A stretch of DNA of 64,000 nt from CBDFHV01 sp965247705. Its GTDB lineage: Bacteria; Pseudomonadota; Alphaproteobacteria; Rhodospirillales; CAMCUA01. The translations under genes were made by a program, and so were the position numbers. The notes under the pieces are model-generated. The model worked only from the letters and a program-made list of their open reading frames with translations, searched no databases and was not told the origin of the DNA. Every line of letters starts with the position of its first letter. Within the stretch, counting starts at the first letter, position 1. This document shows positions 9,305-16,902 of this stretch, piece by piece. The stretch spans positions 26,082-90,081 of the forward strand of contig CBDFHV010000033.1 of NCBI GenBank assembly GCA_965247705.1. Direction: 5' to 3'.

Positions 9305-9438
9305 ACTACTGTTCTCCCACGAAGTTTCGGGTCCGCGACCAACGACTTGTCCACAGCGAGATTTTCGATCTCCCCGGTCCTGATACGGCCTCTTGCCGAG
9401 CCACATAACTGACTCCGGTACGGGATCGTACTATCTTA

Positions 9439-10276
9439 GGGTCATAACTCATTAACCATTATCTGATTCAATGTCTTGGAACCGAACGCAGGAGGTTTTG
9501 AGGCATGCGCGGATCATTTTGGCTCTCAGATCAGCAATGGGCGGCGATCGAGCCGCATCTTCCTTACTACGCGGCGGGTAAGCGGCGCGAGGATGATCGG
9601 CGGATCATCAGTGGCATCCTTCACGTTCTCCAGTCGGGCTGCCGCTGGCAGGACTGCCCACCGGCGTACGGGCCTTCGACGACGGTCTACAATCGCTATA
9701 ACCGGTGGTCGCAACGTGGTCACTGGCAGTACCTGTTCCCGGCTTTGACGGAGAGCCTGGCAGGGACACCGCAACAGGTCTCCATCGACACCACACACGT
9801 CAAGGCGCATCGCTGCGCCGGCGGCGGAAAAGGGGGGCCTCTGCTCAGGCCATCGGCCGCACAAAGGGCGGACGCAACACCAAGGTCCATGCCCTGAGCG
9901 ACGAACATTGCCGGCCCCTGGCCTTCTATCTCACGCCCGGCCAGACCGCCGACATCAAGGGCGCCGTCATGCTCGCCGCGCATCTGCCGAGGACGCGATA
10001 TCTTCTCGCCGACAAGGCCTATGACGCCGACCACTGGCGCGCCTGCCTGCTACGCCAGAAAATCCAGCCGGTCATCCCCAACAAGGTGAACCGCAAACAA
10101 CCTCATCCCTTCGACACAGAGCGATACAAAGACCGAAACACCATCGAGCGCATGTTCGGACGCCTCAAGGACTTCCGACGCATCGCCACGCGATACGACA
10201 AGAACGCCATCAACTTCATGGCAGGCCTATGCCTCGCCGCTCTCGTCTGCTACTGGATTTGAATGAGTCCGGACCC
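9439..10276 (+). mobile_element. IS5-family (IS427-like) insertion sequence (838 bp)
   Basis: The ends match as imperfect inverted repeats: GGGTC, a few mismatches, then ACTCATT at the left, with GAATGAGTCC and GGACCC at the right. A TA dinucleotide flanks both sides, consistent with the short duplications of this group. The size and the two overlapping transposase frames also fit the IS427 group. It occupies the space between the subtilase promoter region and the small gene at 10430. Confidence 0.85.
9505..10262 (+). CDS. IS5-family transposase, two frames joined by a likely -1 frameshift
   Basis: The first frame runs from ATG 9505 (DUF4096-like start with SDQQWAAIEPHLP) through the first catalytic Asp in SIDTTHVKAH. 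The second frame, ending at 10262, supplies TKVHALSDE, the second Asp (LLADKAYDAD) and the catalytic Glu (NTIERMFGRLKDF). The shift falls at a GGAAAAGGGGGG run around 9826-9837, the slippery type used by IS427-group elements to make the fused DDE transposase. Both halves look undamaged, so the element may be active. Confidence 0.82.
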
Positions 10277-10429
10277 TAAGGGATAAGTCGTTTATGCTGG
10301 ATACTCTCTGGTCCATGTTGCCGCCTGGAGTAGCGTTTCCGATCGCCGCGATCGTCGCCCACGGAAAGAACCTGTGCGATGTCCGCCCAGCCCAGGGTTA
10401 TTTACAGTTTGCATCACAGGAGGGATTTT

Positions 10430-10639
10430 GTGAACAATCCTCGAAGCCACGCTTCGCTTACCGCCCAGTTGCTCAGGGGCGCCGCCGACTATATGCGGTC
10501 CTTGAAACCGATGAGACCGGAAATATCGGAAACCCTGGAAACCGATGCCCAGACCTGCGAGCTGGTTGCCGACCGGGTGGAACAGGATCCCCAGGGCGAT
10601 TCGCCACCCCTGCCAGCCCTCTCGGCCGCCATTCACTAG
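10430..10639 (+). CDS. Small hypothetical protein (69 residues)
   Basis: The GTG start at 10430 has a strong ribosome-binding site (AGGAGGG at 10418-10424, five bases upstream). The product is a 69-residue acidic, soluble protein beginning MNNPRSHASL; I do not recognise a family. Its TAG stop contains the TA dinucleotide into which the IS630 element inserted; the empty-site sequence (CACTAGATTGG) would give the same stop, so the coding sequence is intact. The lipid kinase gene lies further downstream on the same strand, now separated by 1.8 kb of mobile DNA. Confidence 0.5.
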   Translation: MNNPRSHASLTAQLLRGAADYMRSLKPMRPEISETLETDAQTCELVADRVEQDPQGDSPPLPALSAAIH

Positions 10640-10655
10640 TGGTTCGACACAGAGG

Positions 10656-11797
10656 TTATGACTCTTTGGGCTGATCTTCGATCGGTAGATGGGGCTTCGG
10701 ATAGGCGCGACTCAGTTTGTGTCTGGCTTTCTCCGTCGTGAACATCCATTTGATGCGCGCGGCGCTGTCGTTGCGCTGTCGCTCCCAGGCGGCGATCTCG
10801 GCTTCGAGGATGTCGCGACTGGAGATCCTGCGGTCGAGGCATTGGCCGCGCAGGACGCCGATCTCGATCTCCACCATGTTGAGCCAGCTGGCGTGCTTGG
10901 GGGTGAAGTGGAACTCCAGGCGGCGGAGGATGCGCCTGGCCTCGGGTGCGGGCAGGGCGTTGTAGAGGGAGGCCGGGCTGTGGGTCGAGAGGTTGTCCAT
11001 GACGACCCGGATCTTTTCGGCTTCGGGAAATGGACGTCGCTGAGCTCGCGCATGCATTGGGAGAAGTCGGCGGCGGCACGTCGCTCGGTGACCTTGACCT
11101 TGCGCCAGGGGCGATTGACGTCGAGGAAGATGAAGAGATTGACGATGCCGTTGCGCTTGTATTCGAAGTCGAAGCGCTCCAGCCGGCCGGGCTCGGCCGG
11201 AATCGGCGCCCGCACTTCGCCGATCAGCTGGGTCGGGCTCTCGTCGAAGCAGATCACCGGACGCGTAGGATCGGGGGGCTCGCCATAGAGGTCGAGCACG
11301 TCCTCCATGGCGGCGACATGGGCGGCGTCGACCTTGGGAACGCACCACATGTCCCGGCGCCAGGGCTTCAGCGCGTTCTCCGCCAGGCGCCGACGCACGG
11401 TCTCGCGCGACAGGCCCTCATGCTCGGTGAGCGCGACCATGACGTCGGCCAGCAGCTCGAGCGTCCAGCGCGCGCGGCCCGCCGGCGGGGCCGAGCAGGC
11501 GGTGGCGATCAGCAGCGCCTCCTCCTTGCCGCTCAGCTTGCGCTGAGCGCCGGGGCGCGGGGCCTCGGCCAAGGCGAGTTCCAGATTGCCTTCCACGAAA
11601 CGCCGCTTGGTGCGATAGACCGTCGAGCCGCCGGCTCCCACGCGAGCCGCGACCTCGCCGTCACCGACGCCGTCATCGGCGGCAAGGAGAATCTGCGCGC
11701 GCTTGACTTTGCGCACCGCATGTCTGCCGCTCTTCAAGAGCGCCGTCAGCTCTTCACGCTCGTCTTGGCTCAATTCGACACGCCAGCGTATGTTCAT
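10656..11797 (-). CDS. IS630-family transposase, frame break in the catalytic domain
   Basis: The start at 11797 has a strong Shine-Dalgarno (GAGGAGGAAG). The N-terminal half is a helix-turn-helix region (LSQDEREEL through VGAGGSTVYRTKRRFVEG), followed by the first catalytic Asp in ICFDESPTQL. Around 11024-11031 the homologous sequence moves to the -1 frame, which supplies the second Asp (VVMDNLSTHSP), the HFTPKHASWLNMVEIEIGVL block with the catalytic Glu, and the C-terminus. The site in the zero frame reads T TTC CCG, where both tRNAs could slip back to TTT CCC. It may be programmed, as in some IS630 elements, or a decay mutation. Confidence 0.8.
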
Positions 11798-11825
11798 CAG
11801 GACTTCCTCCTCGAAAGCTACCCTG

Positions 11826-12119
11826 ATGAATCGAAACCCGGTCCCTTGTCACGCCCTTCCTCGGCCGTGCTTCACCGAAAAGCAGGGCCAGTATCTCGCC
11901 TTCATTCACGCCTACACGGCCATCAACGAAAGGCCGCCCGCCGAAGCCGACATGCAGCGCCACTTCCGGGTCGCGCCGCCCTCCGTCCACCAAATGGTCC
12001 TGACACTCGAGCGCCGAGGCCTCATCGAACGAAGACCCGGACAAGCCCGATCCATCCAAATCCTCATCGACCCCGAGACGCTGCCCGTCATCAAATCAAC
12101 TCAAGGCAAACCGTCATAA
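11826..12119 (+). CDS. LexA-like winged-helix DNA-binding protein, IS630 passenger
   Basis: A protein of about 97 residues starting MNRNPVPCHAL. Residues 15-85 resemble the LexA DNA-binding domain: FTEKQGQYLAFIHAY, then NERPPAEADMQRHFRVAPPSVHQMV as the helix-turn-helix, then LERRGLIERRPGQARSI as the wing. No autoprotease domain (Ser-Lys) follows, so it is not a true LexA. The gene is divergent from the transposase, with 28 bp between the starts, and its stop is in the terminal repeat. A reasonable inference is that it represses or otherwise controls the element. The upstream Shine-Dalgarno is weak. Confidence 0.72.
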   Translation: MNRNPVPCHALPRPCFTEKQGQYLAFIHAYTAINERPPAEADMQRHFRVAPPSVHQMVLTLERRGLIERRPGQARSIQILIDPETLPVIKSTQGKPS

Positions 12120-12138
12120 CCTCTGTGTCGAACCACTA

Positions 12139-12402
12139 GTGGTCTAAGTCTGACAGATGGTACCCATACGACGACCGACCGAGTTCATCCGGCCAGGCGC
12201 GGGACGCGCGGCGATGCTGTCGCATCGCAAGCGTCCCGCAACGCCGCCGGGGGGCTCGGTCGGCCGCCCTGTGGGTCGTGTTTCCCGCTTCCTCGGGGCG
12301 TCATGGTCACTTGTCGATGCGACAGCATCGACGGCGCGCCCCTTCCTGCCGAGGAAACGGGAAACGCGATCGTATGGGTACCATCTGTCAGACTTAGACC
12401 AC
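12139..12402. mobile_element. 264-bp TA-flanked MITE, copy 1
   Basis: Perfect 33-bp terminal inverted repeats (12139-12171 and 12370-12402) begin GTGGTCTAAGTCTGACAGAT and are flanked by TA on both sides. The interior has no plausible gene but forms two long self-complementary arms whose tips are GCGATG-CTGTCG-CATCGC and GTCGATG-CGACAG-CATCGAC. A second copy of exactly the same length, inverted, is at 44365-44628. The left TA is shared with the IS630 element, and the first five bases (GTGGT) equal that element's end. Mobilisation by an IS630-type transposase is inferred. Confidence 0.9.
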
Positions 12403-12485
12403 TAGATTGGATCGTCGTCGTTCTGAACCGGTTCCATTCCATCTGACAAGAATTTTTCCTTTTGATTTCAGCGTGATAAAGAATC

Positions 12486-13514
12486 ATGCGACCGCTGCCC
12501 GGAGGTCGGCACGATGGGGCGGGGCAGGTGGATGAGCGACCCGCCTCCGTCCAACACCCCGTCCGCCGTACCCGTCTCCTCGTAATCCGCAATCCCGTGG
12601 CGGGACGCCGTCACGGGAGTCGCTTTGACGATACCGTCGCCTGTTTGCATCGGCTGGGCTGCGCCATCACCGTGGCGGAGACCACGGGGCCCGGCGCGGC
12701 ACGGATCATCGCCCGCGATATTCGACGGCAGGACTTCGACGGTATCGTGATCGCGGGGGGCGACGGCACCATCAACGAAGCGGTCAACGGTTTGGCTGGA
12801 AAGGCCTTGCCCGTGGGCGTCATTCCCCTTGGCACAGCAAACGTCATCGCCCTGGAACTGGGCTTGCCCGTTCAACCGCGAGCACTCGCCGAGACCATCG
12901 CCCGCGGGCCAACGATCCCAATCCACATCGGCGACGTGAACGGTCACCGATTCGTGCTTACGGCGGGCGTCGGCTTCGATGCCTACGTGGTATCACGCGT
13001 GCCGCCATGGTTGAAACGATGGATCGGTAAGGCCGCGTATGTCGCGGCGACACTTTGGGCGATGATCGCGTATCCATTTCCGCCAATTCGTCTGACCATC
13101 GACGGCGTTCCTGCCGAAGCGGCCTCGGCGGTTATCGCCAACGGCCGCTTCTACGGCGGATCCTTCTCCTGCGCGCCCCAGGCGCGTCTCGGCGATCCAC
13201 TGTTGCAGGTGTGCCTATTCGAGCGGGGAGGCGGCTGGAACGCCTTACGCTACGCCTTGGGCCTGGTTCTGGGACGCCTCCATCGCTTGCCGGATGTGAA
13301 AATTGTTCCGGCGACGGTCGTTTCCGTGGAAGGGCCCGAGGGCGACCCGGTTCAGGGTGACGGGGACATCGTGGCCCGCCTGCCGGCCCGTATCGCCGTG
13401 GCGCCGGAGGTGGTCCACGTGATGTGCCCCTCCGTGGCGGCGACGACGCCCGCCCTTTCCGATCAGGGGGCGTCCTTCGACAGCGCGGCGACGAATTCGG
13501 CCAGTCCCGTCTGA
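12486..13514 (+). CDS. Diacylglycerol/lipid kinase (DAGK catalytic domain)
   Basis: A member of the DagK/YegS lipid kinase family of up to 342 residues. The nucleotide-binding motif is visible as VIAGGDGTINEAVNG, with the preceding LLVIRNPVAG strand and the following VGVIPLGTANVIA; GVGFDAYVV and GRFYGGSFSCAP mark the C-terminal lobe. It phosphorylates diacylglycerol or a related lipid at the inner membrane. The start is uncertain: ATG 12486 has a weak ribosome-binding site, and an in-frame GTG at 12528 after GGGGCGGGGC would place the first strand nearer the N-terminus. The 3' end overlaps gmk tail to tail by 52 bp. The upstream region was invaded by IS630 and the MITE, which may have changed its promoter. 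Confidence 0.82.
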   Translation: MRPLPGGRHDGAGQVDERPASVQHPVRRTRLLVIRNPVAGRRHGSRFDDTVACLHRLGCAITVAETTGPGAARIIARDIRRQDFDGIVIAGGDGTINEAVNGLAGKALPVGVIPLGTANVIALELGLPVQPRALAETIARGPTIPIHIGDVNGHRFVLTAGVGFDAYVVSRVPPWLKRWIGKAAYVAATLWAMIAYPFPPIRLTIDGVPAEAASAVIANGRFYGGSFSCAPQARLGDPLLQVCLFERGGGWNALRYALGLVLGRLHRLPDVKIVPATVVSVEGPEGDPVQGDGDIVARLPARIAVAPEVVHVMCPSVAATTPALSDQGASFDSAATNSASPV

Positions 13515-14134
13515 CGTTCGCGGCGCAACCGTTCTCCATGCAGGATATCGTGAACCTGGGACACGCTGGTGTCGAAGTTCGCGTTGACGACGATATAGTC
13601 ATACTCCGCCCAATGGCTCATCTCGGCGGCGGCCTTGGCCATGCGACGACGGACCACGTCTTCCGGGTCCTGGGCGCGCCGGCGCAGGCGGTTCTCCAGT
13701 TCCTGGTGGGACGGCGGCAGGATGAATACGCTGACCAGATCCTGGCGCGCCCTCTGGGCGATTTGCTGAGTCCCCTGCCAGTCCACGTCGAACAGGATGT
13801 CGCGGCCTTCGGCCAGGGCCTTCATGACGGGTTCGCGCGGAGTCCCGTACCTGTGGCCGAAGACCCGCGCGCATTCCAGGAAATGACCGGCCTTCACCAT
13901 GTCCCGGAAATTGGCGTCGTCAACGAAATGGTAGTCCCTGCTGTCGGTTTCGCCGGGGCGGGGCGGTCTGGTGGTCACCGAGATCGACATCTCGATGTGC
14001 CCGTCCCGTTCCTGGAGTGCCCGGGCAATGGACGTCTTGCCGGCGCCCGACGGGGAAGACAATACGAACATCAGACCGCGCCGGACGATCCCCTTGCCGC
14101 CCCTGGCGTCGGTCAGCGGACCCGTGTCACTCAA
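13463..14134 (-). CDS. gmk: Guanylate kinase
   Basis: A 223-residue enzyme converting GMP to GDP with ATP. The P-loop SSPSGAGKTS is at residues 26-34, SVTTRPPRPGE is the GMP-binding segment, and the DVDWQG and ILPPSHQELENRLRRR lid motifs follow. It sits directly downstream of yicC, overlapping its stop by 8 bp, a conserved pairing in alphaproteobacteria. The C-terminal coding sequence overlaps the convergent lipid kinase gene by 52 bp, so a terminator between the two is not possible in the usual place. Confidence 0.96.
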   Translation of the reverse strand: MSDTGPLTDARGGKGIVRRGLMFVLSSPSGAGKTSIARALQERDGHIEMSISVTTRPPRPGETDSRDYHFVDDANFRDMVKAGHFLECARVFGHRYGTPREPVMKALAEGRDILFDVDWQGTQQIAQRARQDLVSVFILPPSHQELENRLRRRAQDPEDVVRRRMAKAAAEMSHWAEYDYIVVNANFDTSVSQVHDILHGERLRRERQTGLAEFVAALSKDAP

Positions 14135-15017
14135 TGTTCTGAACCTGTTCGCGCAATTGCTCGACGGCCGCTTTCAGGTCCACGCCGACTCGGGTCAACA
14201 CGACGTCCGTCGACTTGGAACACAGGGTATTGGCCTCTCGGTTCAGTTCCTGGCACAGAAAATCCATTTTCCGACCCACGGCCTCATCGGCATCCAGAAG
14301 GTCCCGGATAGCGGCAAGATGGGCTTTTATCCGATCCAGTTCCTCTCGCACGTCGGCTTTGATGGCCAACATCGCGGCTTCCTGGGCAAGCCGCTCTTCC
14401 GACAAGGCGGGCGTCGCGTCGAGCAGCTCCATCACCTGCCCGGACAAGCGGCGGCGCAGGGCTTCGGGCTGGCTCGCCGCCAAGTTCTCGGCGTTATTTC
14501 GAAGCTCGGATATCCTGTCGAGGATTTCAACGACTACCGCCACCAACCGCAGCCCTTCCTCGCGGCGCATGGCCGCCAGCCCGTCGGCCGTGGATGCCAA
14601 ATCGGCGACGAGCCGTTTCTCCAGCGCGCCGCGCGCCTCGTCGGACTCCAGTTCCTCCACCTGCTCGACCACACCTCGGATGGCGAGAAGGCCGTCGAGC
14701 CGTGGCGGCGCCGCTTCGGGAATACGTTTCCGCAGGTTCGGCAAGGCCTCAATGACCTGATCGAGCAGTTCCTCGTTGATCCGATAGCGTCCGCTGCCCG
14801 ATTCGCGGACCACGGTCAGGGACACGGATACGTTGCCCCGGCGCAGGACACGGCCGAGGCGCTTTCGCGTCGGCTGATCCAGGGCCTCGAAACCGGGCGC
14901 CAGGCGCAGGCGTAGATCCAGGCCGCGTCCGTTTACGCTGCGCGCCTCCCACGTCCATATCCAACCCTCGCCCCGCCCTTGAACCCGGGCAAAGCCGGTC
15001 ATCGACGACAGGCCCAA
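14127..15017 (-). CDS. YicC family protein (endoribonuclease-type)
   Basis: A 296-residue YicC/YloC family protein. The family signature MTGFARVQ is at the N-terminus, and the C-terminal block with DFLCQELNREANTLCSKS is present. Members have been linked to stationary-phase survival and RNA cleavage. It is the first gene of a short yicC-gmk unit and is divergent from the SDR gene at 15107, with an 89-bp shared promoter region. Family assignment is firm; the physiological role here is not readable. Confidence 0.9.
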   Translation of the reverse strand: MGLSSMTGFARVQGRGEGWIWTWEARSVNGRGLDLRLRLAPGFEALDQPTRKRLGRVLRRGNVSVSLTVVRESGSGRYRINEELLDQVIEALPNLRKRIPEAAPPRLDGLLAIRGVVEQVEELESDEARGALEKRLVADLASTADGLAAMRREEGLRLVAVVVEILDRISELRNNAENLAASQPEALRRRLSGQVMELLDATPALSEERLAQEAAMLAIKADVREELDRIKAHLAAIRDLLDADEAVGRKMDFLCQELNREANTLCSKSTDVVLTRVGVDLKAAVEQLREQVQNIE

Positions 15018-15106
15018 GAACTCGCCCTCCCTGGTTATAGTGGCGCCCTTATATCGTTGGCGGGAATCGGCAACAAGCGTCGCACGCGACGAGGAGAAAA
15101 CCGGTC

Positions 15107-15898
15107 ATGGGCGCGAGACCAACATCGATCCTGATTACCGGCGCCTCCAGCGGCATCGGCCGCGCCCTCGCGGAAGCCTATGCGGCCGAGGGCGTGTGGC
15201 TGGCCTTGAGCGGCCGTAGCACGGACCGGCTGGAGACCGTCGCGCGCGCCTGTCGGGACCGCGGCGCCCAAGTGCGGGCGGAGATCGTCGACGTTGGGCA
15301 AGCGGAAGCCATGGCCAACTGGATCGCCGAGACCGACCGGGCGGTGCCCGTGGACCTGGTGGTCGCCAACGCCGGGGTATCGGCTGGCACCCTCGTCGAC
15401 GGGGCGAGCGGCGCGATCCGTGAGTCGGAGATCTCCGTGGACAGCATTGAGGGAATCTTCCGCACCAACGTCAATGGGGTGTTCAATACGGTCCTGCCCG
15501 TCCTTCCTGTCATGCGGCAACGGCGGCGCGGGCAGATTGCCATTGTCAGTTCCATTGCCGGGTACCGCGGTCTCCCCACGTCACCTGCGTATGCGGCCAG
15601 CAAAGCAGCCGTGAAGTCTTGGGGCGAGGGTCTGCGCCCGCTATTGGCACCGTACGGCGTCGGCATTACCGTCATCTGCCCGGGATTTGTCGAGAGCCGC
15701 ATCACGTCCCAGAACCCCTTCCCCATGCCCTTCCTGATGGATGCCCCGCGCGCCGCCCGCATCATCCAACGGGGGCTGGAACGCAATCGGGCCCGTATCG
15801 CTTTCCCCTGGCCCATGGCCATGGGCGCCTGGTTGGCCGCGGCCCTACCGCCGGCGATGGTGGACGGGGCGCTCGCCCGCCTGCCCCGCAAGGAGTGA
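15107..15898 (+). CDS. Short-chain dehydrogenase/reductase
   Basis: A 263-residue SDR with the cofactor motif TGASSGIG near residues 11-18, the structural VANAG, the catalytic Ser in IVSSIAGY, and YAASK. It has a clear ribosome-binding site (GAGGAGAAAA) and is divergent from yicC. The C-terminal tail (FPWPMAMGAWLAAALPP) is hydrophobic and resembles SDRs that act on membrane or lipid substrates. Substrate is unknown. It converges on mltG with a 10-bp gap. Confidence 0.85.
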   Translation: MGARPTSILITGASSGIGRALAEAYAAEGVWLALSGRSTDRLETVARACRDRGAQVRAEIVDVGQAEAMANWIAETDRAVPVDLVVANAGVSAGTLVDGASGAIRESEISVDSIEGIFRTNVNGVFNTVLPVLPVMRQRRRGQIAIVSSIAGYRGLPTSPAYAASKAAVKSWGEGLRPLLAPYGVGITVICPGFVESRITSQNPFPMPFLMDAPRAARIIQRGLERNRARIAFPWPMAMGAWLAAALPPAMVDGALARLPRKE

Positions 15899-15908
15899 CC
15901 AGGGGCTG

Positions 15909-16895
15909 TCAGCGCTCTTGGCGTTGTTTTTGGAAGCGCCGCCATCGCTCTACATTCCGATTGTGCTCCTTGAGGGTACGGGCGAAGGCGTGCCCTCCCG
16001 TGCCATCGGCGACGAAGTAAAGCTCGTCCGTCTCGGCCGGGTGGAGAACCGCTTCAATGGCGGCGCGGCCCGGATTGCAGATGGGACCCGGGGGCAGGCC
16101 GTCGATGAGATAGGTGTTGTAGGGCGTCGGCTGCTTCAGGTCGGCGCGACTCAGGGGAGTTTGCAACCCGTCGACGGGATCGAGGCCGTAGGCGACCGTG
16201 GGGTCCGACTGAAGTCGCATCCCCTTGCGCAGCCGATTGTGAAAGACGGCGGCGATGCGGGCGCGCTCCTGGGGCACGGCGGTTTCCCGCTCGACGATGG
16301 AGGCCAGAATCAGTGCCTGTTCCGCCGTGTCGATAGCCAGATCGGGGTTCCGGCCCGGCCACGATTTGGCCAGTAGATCGGCCATGGAGCCTAGCATGCG
16401 GTTGGCCATCTCGCGGCGGGAGTCGCCGTAGGAGAAGTGATATGTCTCCGGCAGCAGGCGGCCCTCGCCGGGGGATTGCCCCAGCGGACCAATCAGGCCG
16501 CCGGTGGCGGCGATCTTGTTCAGCACTTGGGCCGTCGTCAGACCCTCGGCGACGGTCAGGCGCCTGACCACGGTCTTGCCGCATTGCAGCAGCAGTGCCA
16601 TGTCGCGCTGGCTGATGCGGGCGGGGACGGCATATTCCCCCGCTTTCAGGGCCGCATGCAGGCCCATGGCCCGCACGCCGAGACGGAACAGATCAGGTCG
16701 CTCGATGACGTCCGCTTGGGCCAGGCGGGTGGCGATGCCCTCGACGGAGGTGCCGTGTTCAATGATGACGGTGGTGGCGAAGGCCAGAGGCCCTGGCCGC
16801 ACGAACTGGGCGTAGCCCCAAGCGGCGATTGCGCCGCAGATCACGCAGAGGAGAATGACCAGGGAGAGGAGGCGCCAGACGAGGCGCGCGATCAT
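15909..16895 (-). CDS. mltG: MltG, endolytic murein transglycosylase
   Basis: A 328-residue YceG-family protein with one N-terminal membrane helix (about 8-30), a LysM-like region, and the catalytic domain. The catalytic glutamate is in LASIVERETAVPQER (Glu202), followed by RLQSDPTVAYGL and the conserved PYNTYLIDGLPPGPICNPG. It cleaves nascent glycan strands at the outer face of the inner membrane and limits their length. It lies 7 bp downstream of fabF in the fatty-acid cluster, as in many proteobacteria. Confidence 0.95.
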   Translation of the reverse strand: MIARLVWRLLSLVILLCVICGAIAAWGYAQFVRPGPLAFATTVIIEHGTSVEGIATRLAQADVIERPDLFRLGVRAMGLHAALKAGEYAVPARISQRDMALLLQCGKTVVRRLTVAEGLTTAQVLNKIAATGGLIGPLGQSPGEGRLLPETYHFSYGDSRREMANRMLGSMADLLAKSWPGRNPDLAIDTAEQALILASIVERETAVPQERARIAAVFHNRLRKGMRLQSDPTVAYGLDPVDGLQTPLSRADLKQPTPYNTYLIDGLPPGPICNPGRAAIEAVLHPAETDELYFVADGTGGHAFARTLKEHNRNVERWRRFQKQRQER

Positions 16896-16902
16896 CGGGA
16901 AA

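Larger units (their letters stand above)
10639..12136 (-). mobile_element. IS630-family insertion sequence with a passenger gene (1498 bp)
   Basis: Perfect 24-bp terminal inverted repeats begin GTGGTTCGACACAGAGG, and TA flanks each end, as expected for IS630/Tc1 transposition. It carries a transposase on the minus strand and a divergent LexA-like DNA-binding protein gene on the plus strand. The stop codons of both genes lie inside the terminal repeats. Its right TA is shared with the MITE that starts at 12139. Confidence 0.9.

Noticed and set aside
9418..9431. GTACG-GGAT-CGTAC dyad upstream of the subtilase
   Set aside because: Five-base arms are expected by chance at this length and nothing links it to a regulator.
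12157..12405. Open frame conserved in both MITE copies (MLSHRKRPATPPG...)
   Set aside because: Most differences between the copies change amino acids, the frame runs through the terminal repeat, and there is no ribosome-binding site; the conservation is explained by the element itself.
12486..12530. Firm choice of the lipid kinase start
   Set aside because: ATG 12486 and GTG 12528 are both possible; neither has a decisive ribosome-binding site, so the longer form was kept with the doubt stated.
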